Positions 27,081 to 35,283 of a stretch of DNA of 64,000 bases are shown here, piece by piece; within the stretch, counting starts at the first letter, position 1; each line of letters opens with the position of its first letter. Below the pieces are notes generated by a model. It had not been told where the DNA came from. It ran no database searches and saw only the letters and a program-made list of their open reading frames with translations. The DNA comes from Kordia sp050633145 (lineage in GTDB: Bacteria > Bacteroidota > Bacteroidia > Flavobacteriales > Flavobacteriaceae), in assembly GCF_050633145.1 (NCBI RefSeq), contig NZ_JBOEFY010000041.1, positions 1 through 64,000 of the forward strand. Reading direction: 5' to 3'. Made by a program: the position numbers and the translations under genes.

Positions 27081-27788
27081 ATGCAACTTTTTTACACACC
27101 AGAAGTAACACCAGAAACGAAACACTATACGTTTTCAAAAGAAGAAAGCAAGCATATTGTACGTGTGTTGCGCAAAAAAGAAGACGATGTTTTGCATATT
27201 ACGAATGGAAAAGGGTATATTTTTTCGGCAAAAATCACGCTAGCCGATCAGAAGAATTGTATGGTTGAGGTGACTTCGTACGAGTTTCAAAAACAAAAGA
27301 GTTATCGATTGCATTTGGCTGTCGCGCCTACAAAAATGAACGATCGGTACGAATGGTTTTTAGAAAAAGCTACTGAAATCGGAATTGATACGATTACGCC
27401 AATTATGTGCGATCACTCAGAACGAAAAGTAATTAAAGCAGAACGTTTTGAAAAAATTATTCAATCGGCTACAAAACAATCTTTAAGTGCCTATTTTCCA
27501 AAGTTGAAACCTGTAATTTCATTTTCAAACTTTATTAGTACACATAAAAACGAGCAGTTATTTATTGCACATTGCGAAGAAAACAAGAAGCAATCGCTAA
27601 AAGATGCTTTAGAAATTAAGAAAGATGTTACGATTTTAATTGGTCCCGAAGGCGATTTTTCTACAAAAGAAATCGCGCTTGCAATTGAAAACAATTATGT
27701 TCCTGTTACTTTAGGTGATACACGTTTACGTACAGAAACTGCTGCAATTGTAGCATGTCATTCGGTTGCGTTTATGAATCAGGAGTAG
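27081..27788 (+). CDS. rsmE: 16S rRNA (uracil-1498-N3)-methyltransferase RsmE
   Basis: SPOUT-family methyltransferase acting on 16S rRNA. The 235 residues show an N-terminal PUA-like part (FSKEESKHIVRVLRKKEDDVL), KATEIGIDTITPIMCDHSER, the knot motif ILIGPEGDFSTKEIALA and TLGDTRLRTETAAIVACH at the C-terminus. Length is standard. Intergenic repeats follow the stop. Confidence 0.96.
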   Translation: MQLFYTPEVTPETKHYTFSKEESKHIVRVLRKKEDDVLHITNGKGYIFSAKITLADQKNCMVEVTSYEFQKQKSYRLHLAVAPTKMNDRYEWFLEKATEIGIDTITPIMCDHSERKVIKAERFEKIIQSATKQSLSAYFPKLKPVISFSNFISTHKNEQLFIAHCEENKKQSLKDALEIKKDVTILIGPEGDFSTKEIALAIENNYVPVTLGDTRLRTETAAIVACHSVAFMNQE

Positions 27789-27793
27789 ATTTT

Positions 27794-27954
27794 GTTGTTT
27801 GTTGTTTGAAAATACAAAACGTCGATTCGTGTATTATTAAAATAGAAATTTGTATCAAGAACAGCTCTGAAACGAATTTGTAATTTTCATAAAACGATCT
27901 AACAAACAAGTACTTCTCGATACTAAATCTTTTCAAGATTTCACTCGAAGTGAC
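27794..27954. repeat. Nested inverted-repeat intergenic element, copy 2
   Basis: Two GTTGTTT units and GAAAATACAAAACGTC are followed by a diverged middle and then TACTTCTCGATAC and CACTCGAAGTGACG. It matches copy 1 at both ends and lies directly after rsmE. Confidence 0.65.
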
Positions 27955-27999
27955 GCGTTGTGATAGTATTGATTTGAAAATTTGTCAATGAAGTTTCAC

Positions 28000-28060
28000 A
28001 CTAAAATTCTAAGAGCGTCAGCGATCTAAGAGCAAAACAAGTCTAAGAGCGTAGCGATCT
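28000..28060. repeat. Short intergenic repeat, reverse orientation of the 3516 family
   Basis: CTAAGAGCGTCAGCGATCTA followed by AGAGCAAAACAAGTCTAAGAGCG is the reverse complement of the units after sdaA. It abuts the stop of the DUF1223 gene. Confidence 0.6.
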
Positions 28061-28802
28061 AAAAATCCAATTTCTGCGCACTCAAAATATCTTTCTGGTC
28101 ATTTTCTAAGATAAAAAACACATTCAATTCATCACCTTTGCTGACTATTTTAGGTATTTCTATTTCAAAATTTCCTTTTTTATTGACTTTCGTCAGATAG
28201 TTCTCGTTGACAACTATATTGTGATTTTTTAAGGTCTTTCTGGCATTTTCTCCACGTTTTACATTAGTCGTACGTTCTTTGATTGCCAAAACAACTCGTG
28301 CTTTTACATTGGAAACGTTTCCATCAATAGTATAGTTAAGCTTGATGTTTTTTGCTGAGTTTTCTATCGCGCCAAGCGAAATATTATATTGAGAAGACTT
28401 ATTTTTATATTCTTTAATTTTCGCATACATTTTAGTACGATTCGAACCTACAAAATGCTCCTGTCCGTTTACAATAACTGCTGGTGTATATACTTGATTG
28501 TCTCTGAATTTTTGAGCATACGAACGTTGTTTTTGCGTAAATTCTTTTTGACTAAACGGATCTTTCCAACCAATATAATTCCAGTAATCTACATGATACG
28601 ATAAGGTGAATACATTTTCGTTTTTAAACTCTGCTCCTACTTTTTCTAACAATACATCTGCACTCGGACAACTAGAACAACCTTGAGAAGTAAATAGCTC
28701 TAAAACGACTACTGGTTCGTGTTTTTTATCGATCATATCCGTAAAAGAGACTAAAAATACGAGTGTAAAAAGTGAAAGTGTTATTAAATATTTTCGTTTC
28801 AT
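28059..28802 (-). CDS. DUF1223 (thioredoxin-fold) exported protein
   Basis: The start is placed at ATG 28800-28802 (MKRKYLITLSLFTLVFLVSF), giving 247 residues with a signal or anchor segment; nine extra upstream residues would disrupt it. The mature part has VVLELFTSQGCSSCPSADVLLEKVG, a thioredoxin-like CxxC at the strand-helix junction, then YHVDYWNYIGWKDPFSQKEF and TPAVIVNGQEHFVGSN, the DUF1223 signature. A periplasmic redox role is inferred from fold. It is divergent from the DUF4159 gene with only 40 bases between starts. Confidence 0.9.
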   Translation of the reverse strand: MKRKYLITLSLFTLVFLVSFTDMIDKKHEPVVVLELFTSQGCSSCPSADVLLEKVGAEFKNENVFTLSYHVDYWNYIGWKDPFSQKEFTQKQRSYAQKFRDNQVYTPAVIVNGQEHFVGSNRTKMYAKIKEYKNKSSQYNISLGAIENSAKNIKLNYTIDGNVSNVKARVVLAIKERTTNVKRGENARKTLKNHNIVVNENYLTKVNKKGNFEIEIPKIVSKGDELNVFFILENDQKDILSAQKLDF

Positions 28803-28842
28803 AATCTTAAAGTTTACCTTGCAATACATAAGACGTTTTTAC

Positions 28843-29484
28843 ATGAAGAAGCTTACGTTATTTTTATTTTTATTGAGTTTTTCGTTCGTACAATCTCAAG
28901 AAATTGCCATTTTAAAATATTCTGGCGGTGGCGATTGGTACTCCAATCCAACTGCTTTGCCAAATTTGATTCAGTTTTGCAATCAAAATATAAATACAAC
29001 TATTAAAGCCAAGCCACAAACCGTGGAAGTTGGTAGTACCGATTTGTTTCAGTTTCCGTTTGTACACATGACAGGACACGGAAATGTATTTTTCTCGGAG
29101 GAAGATGCAGAAAATCTGCGCAAGTATTTAACTTCTGGTGGTTTTGTACATATTGACGATAATTACGGAATGAATAAATACATTCGAAAAGAGTTAAAAA
29201 AAGTTTTTCCTAATCAAGAATTAAAAGAAATTCCTGCTACACATCCAATTTTTAAACAACCGTATTCATTCCCGAAAGGATTGCCAAAAATTCATGAACA
29301 CGATGGTTTACGTCCGCAAGCAATGGGTTTATTTTATGAAAACAGATTGGTATTGCTATTTACTTTTGAAAGCGATTTAGGTGATGGTTGGGAGAATAAA
29401 GAAATTCACAACGATTCTGATGAAGTTCGCCTGAAAGCTTTGCAAATGGGCGCCAATATTGTGCATTACGCTTTTAAACATTAA
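28843..29484 (+). CDS. Exported DUF4159 protein
   Basis: The start at ATG 28843 gives MKKLTLFLFLLSFSFVQSQE, a clear signal peptide, and 213 residues. The DUF4159 domain follows: AILKYSGGGDWYSNPTALPN, FPFVHMTGHGNVFFSEEDAENL and the characteristic FVHIDDNYGMNKYIRKEL, with HEHDGLRPQAMG later. This family has a GATase-like fold and unknown function; homologues are exported in Bacteroidota. It heads a short same-strand run of genes. Confidence 0.9.
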   Translation: MKKLTLFLFLLSFSFVQSQEIAILKYSGGGDWYSNPTALPNLIQFCNQNINTTIKAKPQTVEVGSTDLFQFPFVHMTGHGNVFFSEEDAENLRKYLTSGGFVHIDDNYGMNKYIRKELKKVFPNQELKEIPATHPIFKQPYSFPKGLPKIHEHDGLRPQAMGLFYENRLVLLFTFESDLGDGWENKEIHNDSDEVRLKALQMGANIVHYAFKH

Positions 29485-29503
29485 TCAGCTTTAACAACCA
29501 ATC

Positions 29504-29836
29504 ATGAAACTTAGTTATTATTGTTCGTCATGTCAAAAAGAAAATTACATTAAAGTAAAATCAGATAATAGATACGATCTAAAACAGGAGATTGGAAGCG
29601 ATCATTTTAAAGAACGATGTATCCATTGTGGAAATTTTACAAAAAAGCATATTAATAGACTACGTGCTTTTCCAAATACAAAGTTTATTTACACTGTGTT
29701 AGCTATTGCAATAATTATTACAGTGGCTATGCATAATTATATAAGTTTAACGAAAATTATATTAGCATTACCATTTATTCTTTGGTTTGACCAGAAGAGA
29801 AAAGCAAGTACTTTTAATAAATTAATGATTGATTAA
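29504..29836 (+). CDS. Zinc-ribbon membrane protein, 110 aa
   Basis: Two CxxC pairs, CSSC at residues 7-10 and CIHC at about 39-42, suggest a small zinc ribbon. Two hydrophobic segments follow (FIYTVLAIAIIITVAM and TKIILALPFILWF). Not a named family to me. It lies 19 bases after the DUF4159 gene and 13 before the receiver gene, so it is probably co-transcribed. Confidence 0.75.
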   Translation: MKLSYYCSSCQKENYIKVKSDNRYDLKQEIGSDHFKERCIHCGNFTKKHINRLRAFPNTKFIYTVLAIAIIITVAMHNYISLTKIILALPFILWFDQKRKASTFNKLMID

Positions 29837-29849
29837 ATTCTCACCCAAG

Positions 29850-30191
29850 ATGAGTTACAACCTTTTTTTAGACGATATTCGTGTGCCCGAAATGGTATAC
29901 AGAAATCCAGATGATTACAATTTTGTAATTGTGCGTACCTATGAAAAATTTGTAGCATACATTAAAGCTAACGGACTTCCTAAATATATTAGTTTTGATA
30001 ATGATTTAGGATTAAATGCTGATGGAGAAGTTGCAGAGGATGGATATGCAGCCGCAAAATGGCTCGTGTACAATTCTGGTTTAGACATTAGAGAACTTGA
30101 GTTTTATGTACATTCTGCTAATCCTGTTGCTGCAAAACAAATTGAAGGTTTGTTGACGAATTATATAAATCATTTAAAGTCTAATTCGTAA
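29850..30191 (+). CDS. Cyclic-phosphate-processing-type receiver domain protein
   Basis: The start at ATG 29850 (MSYNLFLDDIRVPEMVYRN) gives 113 residues; upstream residues overlap the previous gene. LFLDDIRVP and the later ISFDNDLGLNADGEVAEDGYAAAKWL are typical of the receiver-like domain annotated as cyclic-phosphate processing (cREC), which keeps the acidic pocket of response-regulator receivers. It is stand-alone with no output domain. The biochemical role is known only for a few members, so function here is inferred. Confidence 0.8.
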   Translation: MSYNLFLDDIRVPEMVYRNPDDYNFVIVRTYEKFVAYIKANGLPKYISFDNDLGLNADGEVAEDGYAAAKWLVYNSGLDIRELEFYVHSANPVAAKQIEGLLTNYINHLKSNS

Positions 30192-30197
30192 TAAAAC

Positions 30198-30713
30198 ATG
30201 TCACAACTCACACATTACACTACAAATTTTGAGAAACGAACGTTTCCAATTATATTGGTATCCGATCAAGTTTCAAATGCACCAAATATTGGTTCACTGT
30301 TTCGTATTTGTGATGCGTTTGGAGTGGAAAAAATTATTTTTTGTGGTGAAAATATTCCCGTGTTTGGTAGAAAAATGACCAAAACCTCACGTGCTACCGA
30401 AAAAGTAGTTCCTTTTGAAATTAAAGAAGACATTCATCCTGTGATTTCAAAATTACAAGCAGATAACTATACAATCATTTCTTTAGAGATTACTGAAAAT
30501 AGTCAATCTATTCATACCATTGATTTTTCAAAGTTAGAAAAAATTGCATTGGTAATTGGTGATGAAAACTTTGGCGTAAATCCAGAAACGATCTACGAAT
30601 CGGATATTGTGACACATATTGATATGTTTGGGCAAAATAGTAGTATGAATGTGGTACAGGCTACCAATATTGTGCTTTATGAGATTACCCGACAACGTAT
30701 ACTTGCAAACTAA
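30198..30713 (+). CDS. TrmH-family (SpoU) RNA 2'-O-methyltransferase
   Basis: A 171-residue SPOUT enzyme. The three motifs are clear: SNAPNIGSLFRICDAFGV (motif 1), LEKIALVIGDENFGVNPETI (motif 2) and SMNVVQATNIVLYEITRQ (motif 3). The protein lacks an extra RNA-binding domain, as in TrmL/TrmH-like short members. The precise tRNA or rRNA site is not determinable. Confidence 0.92.
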   Translation: MSQLTHYTTNFEKRTFPIILVSDQVSNAPNIGSLFRICDAFGVEKIIFCGENIPVFGRKMTKTSRATEKVVPFEIKEDIHPVISKLQADNYTIISLEITENSQSIHTIDFSKLEKIALVIGDENFGVNPETIYESDIVTHIDMFGQNSSMNVVQATNIVLYEITRQRILAN

Positions 30714-30743
30714 TTTTATTGTATTATTTTTAATGCCAAACTC

Positions 30744-31850
30744 ATGAAAATGACTTCAAATGCAATTACCAACGGAATTCTAAAAGCTTTAGGGATCACT
30801 ATTGGTATTCTTTTAGTGCTTTATTTTTTCTATAAAATTCAAGTCGTTATTATCTATATTCTCATTGCCGCAGTTGTTTCTTTGATTGGACGACCTATAA
30901 TTCGATTTTTAAAAAAACGATTGAAGTTTAAGAATACCTTAGCGGTTATTTTTACCATGTTTTTGATGATTAGTTTATTGGTTGGTTTAATAGCTTTATT
31001 TATTCCACTTATAGAAAACCAAGGAGAAAAATTATCCTTACTCAATAACGAAGAGTTACAAGGAAAAGTAGAAGGTTTATACGATCAAATTACTGGTTAT
31101 TTATCTTTAGATTCAGAATCACTTAAAGACTCTAAAATCTTCTCAAAAATAGATTTCAGCCTTATTCCTAGCTTTTTCAGTTCACTAATAAGTGGATTGG
31201 GGAATTTTAGTATGGGATTACTTTCAGTACTTTTCATTTCATTCTTTTTACTGAAAGACAGCCAATTGCTACAAGATAGCGTGATGGTTTTAGTTCCTAA
31301 TACTAAAGAAAAAAGATGGGCACGTTCTTTTGAAAAAATCAAAGATTTACTATCTAGATATTTTGTAGGACTCGTGTTTCAGATTTTAATTCTATTTGTA
31401 ATTTATACAATTGCTTTATTAATTTTTGGAATTGATAACGCTATTGTGATTGCCTTTTTGTGCGCATTACTTAATCTAATTCCCTACGTTGGTCCAATGT
31501 TTAGTGGAGTTTTAATGATGCTTTTATGCATGATTAGCAAACTAGAAACTGACGCAAGCGGCGAATTGATTAATAATTTTAGTGATGTTATTTTACCAAA
31601 TACAATTGGCGTAATGATATTCTTTATCATTGCACAATTGATCGATAACTTCTTAAGTCAGCCATTAATATTTTCAAGTTCTGTAAAATCGCATCCGCTA
31701 GAAATTTTCTTAGTCATTATTATTTGGGGAATTTTATTCGGAATCTTAGGAATGGTAGTTGCTGTGCCATCTTATACTGTTCTGAAAGTTATTTTGAAAG
31801 AGTTTTTATCGGAAAATAAAATTGTCCAATCGATTACTAAAGATATTTAA
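30744..31850 (+). CDS. AI-2E family transporter (PerM-like)
   Basis: A 368-residue polytopic membrane protein with about eight helices. It has ILIAAVVSLIGRPIIRFLKK near the start, a loop rich in Ser/Leu, FFLLKDSQLLQDSVMVLVPN, and the conserved ALLNLIPYVGPMFSGVLM and LVIIIWGILFGILGMVVAVP toward the C-terminus. Family members export small molecules or ions; the AI-2 name should not be taken as the substrate. It lies 3 bases from the following methyltransferase start. Confidence 0.92.
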   Translation: MKMTSNAITNGILKALGITIGILLVLYFFYKIQVVIIYILIAAVVSLIGRPIIRFLKKRLKFKNTLAVIFTMFLMISLLVGLIALFIPLIENQGEKLSLLNNEELQGKVEGLYDQITGYLSLDSESLKDSKIFSKIDFSLIPSFFSSLISGLGNFSMGLLSVLFISFFLLKDSQLLQDSVMVLVPNTKEKRWARSFEKIKDLLSRYFVGLVFQILILFVIYTIALLIFGIDNAIVIAFLCALLNLIPYVGPMFSGVLMMLLCMISKLETDASGELINNFSDVILPNTIGVMIFFIIAQLIDNFLSQPLIFSSSVKSHPLEIFLVIIIWGILFGILGMVVAVPSYTVLKVILKEFLSENKIVQSITKDI

Positions 31851-31853
31851 TCT

Positions 31854-33038
31854 TTGAATTTAGCACTGCTTACATCTGAAATTCAACAATTTATAAACGA
31901 TCATTTAAAAACTGATCCGACAAAACTTTTGCTAAAATACAAAGCAATTTCGGGCATTCCATTTACTGAAATTATAGAACAAATACAGGCAAAAGCTAGA
32001 TGCGAAAAAAAGCTGCCAACGTGGTTTTCTACAGAGAATATTTATTTTCCAAACAAGCTCAACATCGAACAAACCTCATCGGAGCAAACAGCTTTTTATA
32101 AAGCTACATTGCTGCAAGGAAGCTCTTTAATTGATTTAACAGGTGGTTTTGGTGTAGATTGTTACGCATTTGCAGAAAAGTTTCAAAAAGTAACACATTG
32201 TGAAATTTCGCAACAACTTTCCGAAATTGTAACACATAATTATGGTGTACTTAAAGTAGATAATATTCAAACCGTGCATAATGATGGAATTTCGTATTTA
32301 CAAGAATCATCACAAAAGTATGATTGTATTTATATAGATCCTTCAAGAAGAAATGATGCAAAAGGAAAAGTCTTTTTATTGGAAGATTGTTTGCCTGATG
32401 TTGTTTCACATCAAGAGTTGTTATATAGTCATGCAGATACAATTTTGATTAAAACTTCACCTCTATTAGATATTACCAATGGTTTGCGCGCATTAAAACA
32501 TGTGAAAGAAATTCATGTAGTAGCAGTTCAAAATGAAGTAAAAGAATTGTTGTGGTTACTAGATACAAATAACAACCCAGAAGAAGTAGCAATTAAAACG
32601 GTGAATCTTACTAATACAGAAACACTATCCTATAATTTCTTACTTTCAGAAGAAAAACATCAACATGTACAGTATGGACTTCCAAAAAAATACTTGTACG
32701 AACCCAATGCTGCTATTATGAAAGCTGGTGGGTTTTCAAGTGTTGCTTATTCCTTTAAACTTGAAAAACTACATCCACATTCACATTTGTACACATCTAA
32801 TACACTTATAGATTTTCCAGGAAGAAGGTTTGAAATTCAAAAAATAGTACCATTCAATAAGAAGATTTTCAAAAAAGAACTAAATTTATCCAAGGCGAAT
32901 ATTACTACACGCAACTTTCCTGTATCAGTAGCTGCAATTAGGAAAAAATTAACACTCTCAGATGGTGGTGTAGACTTCTTATTCGCAACTACCTTATTAT
33001 CAGAAAATAAAGTGCTTTTACACTGCTTAAAAGTGTAG
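31854..33038 (+). CDS. Class I SAM-dependent methyltransferase with THUMP-like domain
   Basis: A 394-residue protein starting at a TTG (31854-31856), three bases after the transporter stop; there is no ATG in frame before the conserved part. SSLIDLTGGFGVDCYAFAEK (about 90-110) is the SAM-binding motif I, and CIYIDPSRRNDAKGKVFLLE is motif IV. The C-terminal region from about 290 (YLYEPNAAIMKAGGF) matches the ferredoxin-like/THUMP-like tail of this Bacteroidota family. RNA is the likely substrate, inferred from the tail domain. Confidence 0.88.
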   Translation: MNLALLTSEIQQFINDHLKTDPTKLLLKYKAISGIPFTEIIEQIQAKARCEKKLPTWFSTENIYFPNKLNIEQTSSEQTAFYKATLLQGSSLIDLTGGFGVDCYAFAEKFQKVTHCEISQQLSEIVTHNYGVLKVDNIQTVHNDGISYLQESSQKYDCIYIDPSRRNDAKGKVFLLEDCLPDVVSHQELLYSHADTILIKTSPLLDITNGLRALKHVKEIHVVAVQNEVKELLWLLDTNNNPEEVAIKTVNLTNTETLSYNFLLSEEKHQHVQYGLPKKYLYEPNAAIMKAGGFSSVAYSFKLEKLHPHSHLYTSNTLIDFPGRRFEIQKIVPFNKKIFKKELNLSKANITTRNFPVSVAAIRKKLTLSDGGVDFLFATTLLSENKVLLHCLKV

Positions 33039-33177
33039 AAAAAACTTCCAAAAAAATCGCTTTTACGGTTTTACCGTAGGATTTATAATATGACACCTTA
33101 TCTCATACTTAAGACTTCTGCCTACATTTGAATCATGCAATACAGTTTTAGGGATTTAGGGGAATCCACTATACTTT

Positions 33178-33214
33178 GGGGAACTTTGGGAAAAGTTCCC
33201 CTTACTTCTTTTAT
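33178..33214 (+). terminator. GNRA-capped hairpin, terminator-like
   Basis: GGGGAACTTT / AAAGTTCCCC is a perfect 10-bp stem closed by a GGGA loop and followed by TTACTTCTTTTAT. It is about 140 bases after the methyltransferase stop, so it could end that operon or a separate small RNA. Confidence 0.6.
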
Positions 33215-33402
33215 AGGGGCAACCTTTTTTGAAGTATTGTAAACTTATTGGGTATTTTCTTTCATTTAGTGTTTTCTGTCGTCAAAAATTACTTTTTAGC
33301 GAATCAATCCATTTTCAAGACAGTTTGAAAAGATAAAAGAATACTTAATTGATAGATTTGAACACCCTTTTAGGTAACTAGTATATAACGATACTTAAAG
33401 CC

Positions 33403-33438
33403 GCGTCTTGAAAAAGGATGCGGTCTTTTTGTTTTTAT
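33403..33438 (+). terminator. GC-rich terminator-like hairpin
   Basis: CCGCGTC pairs with GATGCGG (one G-U) around TTGAAAAAG and is followed by TCTTTTTGTTTTTAT, the form of a plus-strand intrinsic terminator. Confidence 0.6.
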
Positions 33439-33737
33439 ATAGTATCTAAATCTAATTTTCATAAAACTAAATTTAAAAAAACACATTTTTTACAGTAGAC
33501 ATTTCCTACAATTCAGAGCATTAATCGATTAAATGGGGAGTTTGTAGAAAGAAAACTATTTTTTGCGCTATTGTCTCTCATATTCAATAGTTTTACTCGC
33601 GATACATATTATAAATCTATCACATCTTGAATGAATTACATTCTTTTAATAGATTTATATGTTATTCTTTAAGTCGAAAATTATAGTAATATTTATACTA
33701 GACAGCAAATAAGAATTCGGAAACGAATTTTTACTAT

Positions 33738-33797
33738 GTTGTATGCAAATACAACAGTTACGAAGGGAGGTTTATGGTAGGGCCTCCCTTTTTTTAT
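33738..33797 (+). ncRNA. Candidate small structured RNA (two hairpins and T-run)
   Basis: The first hairpin is GTTGTAT, GCAA loop (GNRA type), ATACAAC at 33738-33755. The second is AAGGGAGG / CCTCCCTT at 33763-33790 followed by TTTTT. The compact pair with a plus-strand T-run next to the 3' end of the opposite-strand peptide gene suggests a small RNA or its terminator. No known RNA family is recognised. Confidence 0.4.
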
Positions 33798-33807
33798 TTC
33801 TTCTTTT

Positions 33808-33999
33808 TTACGAACAAATTATATTAGACTCACGTGGCGGACAATACAATACTGAACACTTATAAAAGGCTGTATATGTAGTACGTGGTTCTGGGATTCT
33901 ACAAGCATCAATGTTGGTTCCTCCTTTAACTTGACCTATCTTAAAATTTGAAATAGGCATTTTGTTCAGTTTTAGATTTTTAAGATTCTTTTTTTTCAT
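33808..33999 (-). CDS. Leader peptide precursor, 63 aa (class I lanthipeptide-like)
   Basis: MKKKNLKNLKLNKMPISNFK is the shared leader, followed by IGQVKGG (GG at residues 26-27) and a 36-residue core with four Cys, four Thr and several Ser (TNIDACRIPEP through CSVLYCPPRESNIICS). It is convergent with the candidate small RNA and divergent from arsR. No modification or export genes are adjacent. The leader match makes it a confident member of the local peptide set even though its product is unknown. Confidence 0.82.
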   Translation of the reverse strand: MKKKNLKNLKLNKMPISNFKIGQVKGGTNIDACRIPEPRTTYTAFYKCSVLYCPPRESNIICS

Positions 34000-34307
34000 A
34001 ATAAAAAATTTACATTACTTCCTGAATTTTAAAAACGCGTATCAGGAATATAAACGCTTACCACTAAGAGTCGTTTTTTATATTTCGTTACGAAAACATT
34101 TTATATTTATGAATCTTTCAATAGAAAAACGATGCTACTCTAACAAAATTAAAGTTTATTAAACACTGTATGCCAATGATTTAAAAACATAAATAATCGT
34201 ACTCACTCTCCATTTTGCAACTCAATATTTTATGCCTTTTTACTTCTTTTACGAAAATTTAACTTCAAAAATTATTTTTTTAGAAAAACATATTCTAATA
34301 TTGCAAT
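34000..34307. other. Divergent upstream region of peptide gene and arsR
   Basis: AT-rich spacer of about 308 bases. No coding frame is supported on either strand. The arsR-proximal end carries a small dyad (see 34289-34310). Confidence 0.5.
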
Positions 34308-34310
34308 ATG
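34289..34310 (+). promoter_or_regulatory. Possible ArsR operator overlapping the arsR start
   Basis: CATATT, ten bases, then AATATG is a 6-bp dyad whose right arm overlaps the arsR start codon. ArsR proteins usually repress their own promoter through AT-rich dyads; this is suggestive only. Confidence 0.35.
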
Positions 34311-34634
34311 GGAATAACTAAAACAACAGGCTTTTCAGAAGAAGTAAATACAATGTCAGAAGTATTGAAAGCACTTGGACATCCAGCACGATTATCAATT
34401 ATGCATTATTTGGCAAAGAGTCCTTCCTGCATTTGTAATGATATTGTAATGGAATTACCACTGGCACAACCAACAATTTCTAGACATTTGTCTGAATTAA
34501 AAAAAGTAGGATTGATTCAGGGTGAAATTACAGGGAAAAATATATGCTACTGTATCAATCTGAAGAAATGGCAAGAAGTTTTAGCGTATTTAGATACAAT
34601 TACTATTTCCCTCTCACAAGTAAAAAAATGTTAA
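34308..34634 (+). CDS. ArsR-family winged-helix repressor
   Basis: A 108-residue transcription factor. LKALGHPARLSIMHYLAKSP and LPLAQPTISRHLSELKKVGLIQGE are the classic ArsR winged-helix sequence. Cys residues occur in SPSCICND and at the extreme C-terminus (KKC), possible metal/arsenite ligands, but they do not exactly match the standard CxC in helix alpha-3. The next gene, 18 bases on, is DUF6428, the usual flavobacterial partner. Confidence 0.92.
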   Translation: MGITKTTGFSEEVNTMSEVLKALGHPARLSIMHYLAKSPSCICNDIVMELPLAQPTISRHLSELKKVGLIQGEITGKNICYCINLKKWQEVLAYLDTITISLSQVKKC

Positions 34635-34652
34635 ACCTTTATATATAAACTT

Positions 34653-35126
34653 ATGAAACTATCAGAAGTTAAAAATCACTTACAACATATAGAACAATTA
34701 GATTTTTATTTACCCAATTCACAAAAAGTAGAAAGTCATTTTCATGTGACAGAAGTCGGAATGATTACTAAGAATTTTATTGATTGTGGCGGTGTAGTAC
34801 GAAATGAAAAAGTAGTTAACTTTCAATTGTGGTCAGCAGATGATGTAGATCACCGTTTAGAACCAAAGAAATTGATGCACATCATAGAACTTTCTGAAAA
34901 GGTTTTAGGTATTGAAGATTTGGAAGTTGAGGTTGAATATCAAGCAAATACTATTGGTAAATATGGTTTAGATTTTGCCGATAATCATTTTATCTTAACC
35001 ACAAAACAAACAGATTGCTTGGCTAAAGATAATTGCGGAATTCCAGCACAAAAACCAAAGATGAAATTTTCTGAATTGCAAGCACAAACAAACGGCGGCT
35101 GCGATCCAAATTCAGGTTGTTGTTAA
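34653..35126 (+). CDS. DUF6428 family protein
   Basis: A 157-residue protein common after arsR in Bacteroidota arsenic loci. It begins KLSEVKNHLQHIEQLDFYLP and has ESHFHVTEVGMITKNFIDCGG, a His/Cys-containing region. The C-terminus is Cys-rich (TDCLAKDNCGIP and NGGCDPNSGCC), consistent with metal or arsenic binding. The usual arsC and arsenite transporter genes are absent here. Confidence 0.85.
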   Translation: MKLSEVKNHLQHIEQLDFYLPNSQKVESHFHVTEVGMITKNFIDCGGVVRNEKVVNFQLWSADDVDHRLEPKKLMHIIELSEKVLGIEDLEVEVEYQANTIGKYGLDFADNHFILTTKQTDCLAKDNCGIPAQKPKMKFSELQAQTNGGCDPNSGCC

Positions 35127-35146
35127 GATAAATAGCACAAACAATA

Positions 35147-35190
35147 ATTATACATTAGAAACGCTATTCTGAGTTCCTAATGTATAATTT
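35147..35190 (+). terminator. AT-rich hairpin after the arsR-DUF6428 pair
   Basis: A 16-base arm at 35147-35162 pairs with 35173-35188 with one mismatch and a 10-base loop. The following TTGG is not a strong T-run, so termination is likely but not certain. Confidence 0.5.
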
Positions 35191-35283
35191 GGTATTAAAT
35201 TAGATTCATATAGACGATTTTGCAAAAAAACGATAACTTTGGCGCAAATTTTTAAGCTATTTATAGAAACAAAGTCTTGATAT

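Larger units (their letters stand above)
33039..33807. other. Long non-coding stretch with several hairpins
   Basis: No reading frame here has coding character. Three structured spots stand out: a GNRA-capped hairpin at 33178-33201, a GC-rich stem near 33403-33425 followed by TTTTTGTTTTT, and a double hairpin at 33738-33790 ending in a T-run. All have their T-rich tails on the plus strand, suggesting one or more short plus-strand transcripts. Confidence 0.6.

Noticed and set aside
33962..34162. Plus-strand 66-residue frame opposite the peptide leader
   Set aside because: It is Phe/Leu-rich because it reads the complement of AAA/AAG-rich leader codons; it overlaps a well-supported gene and has no family resemblance.
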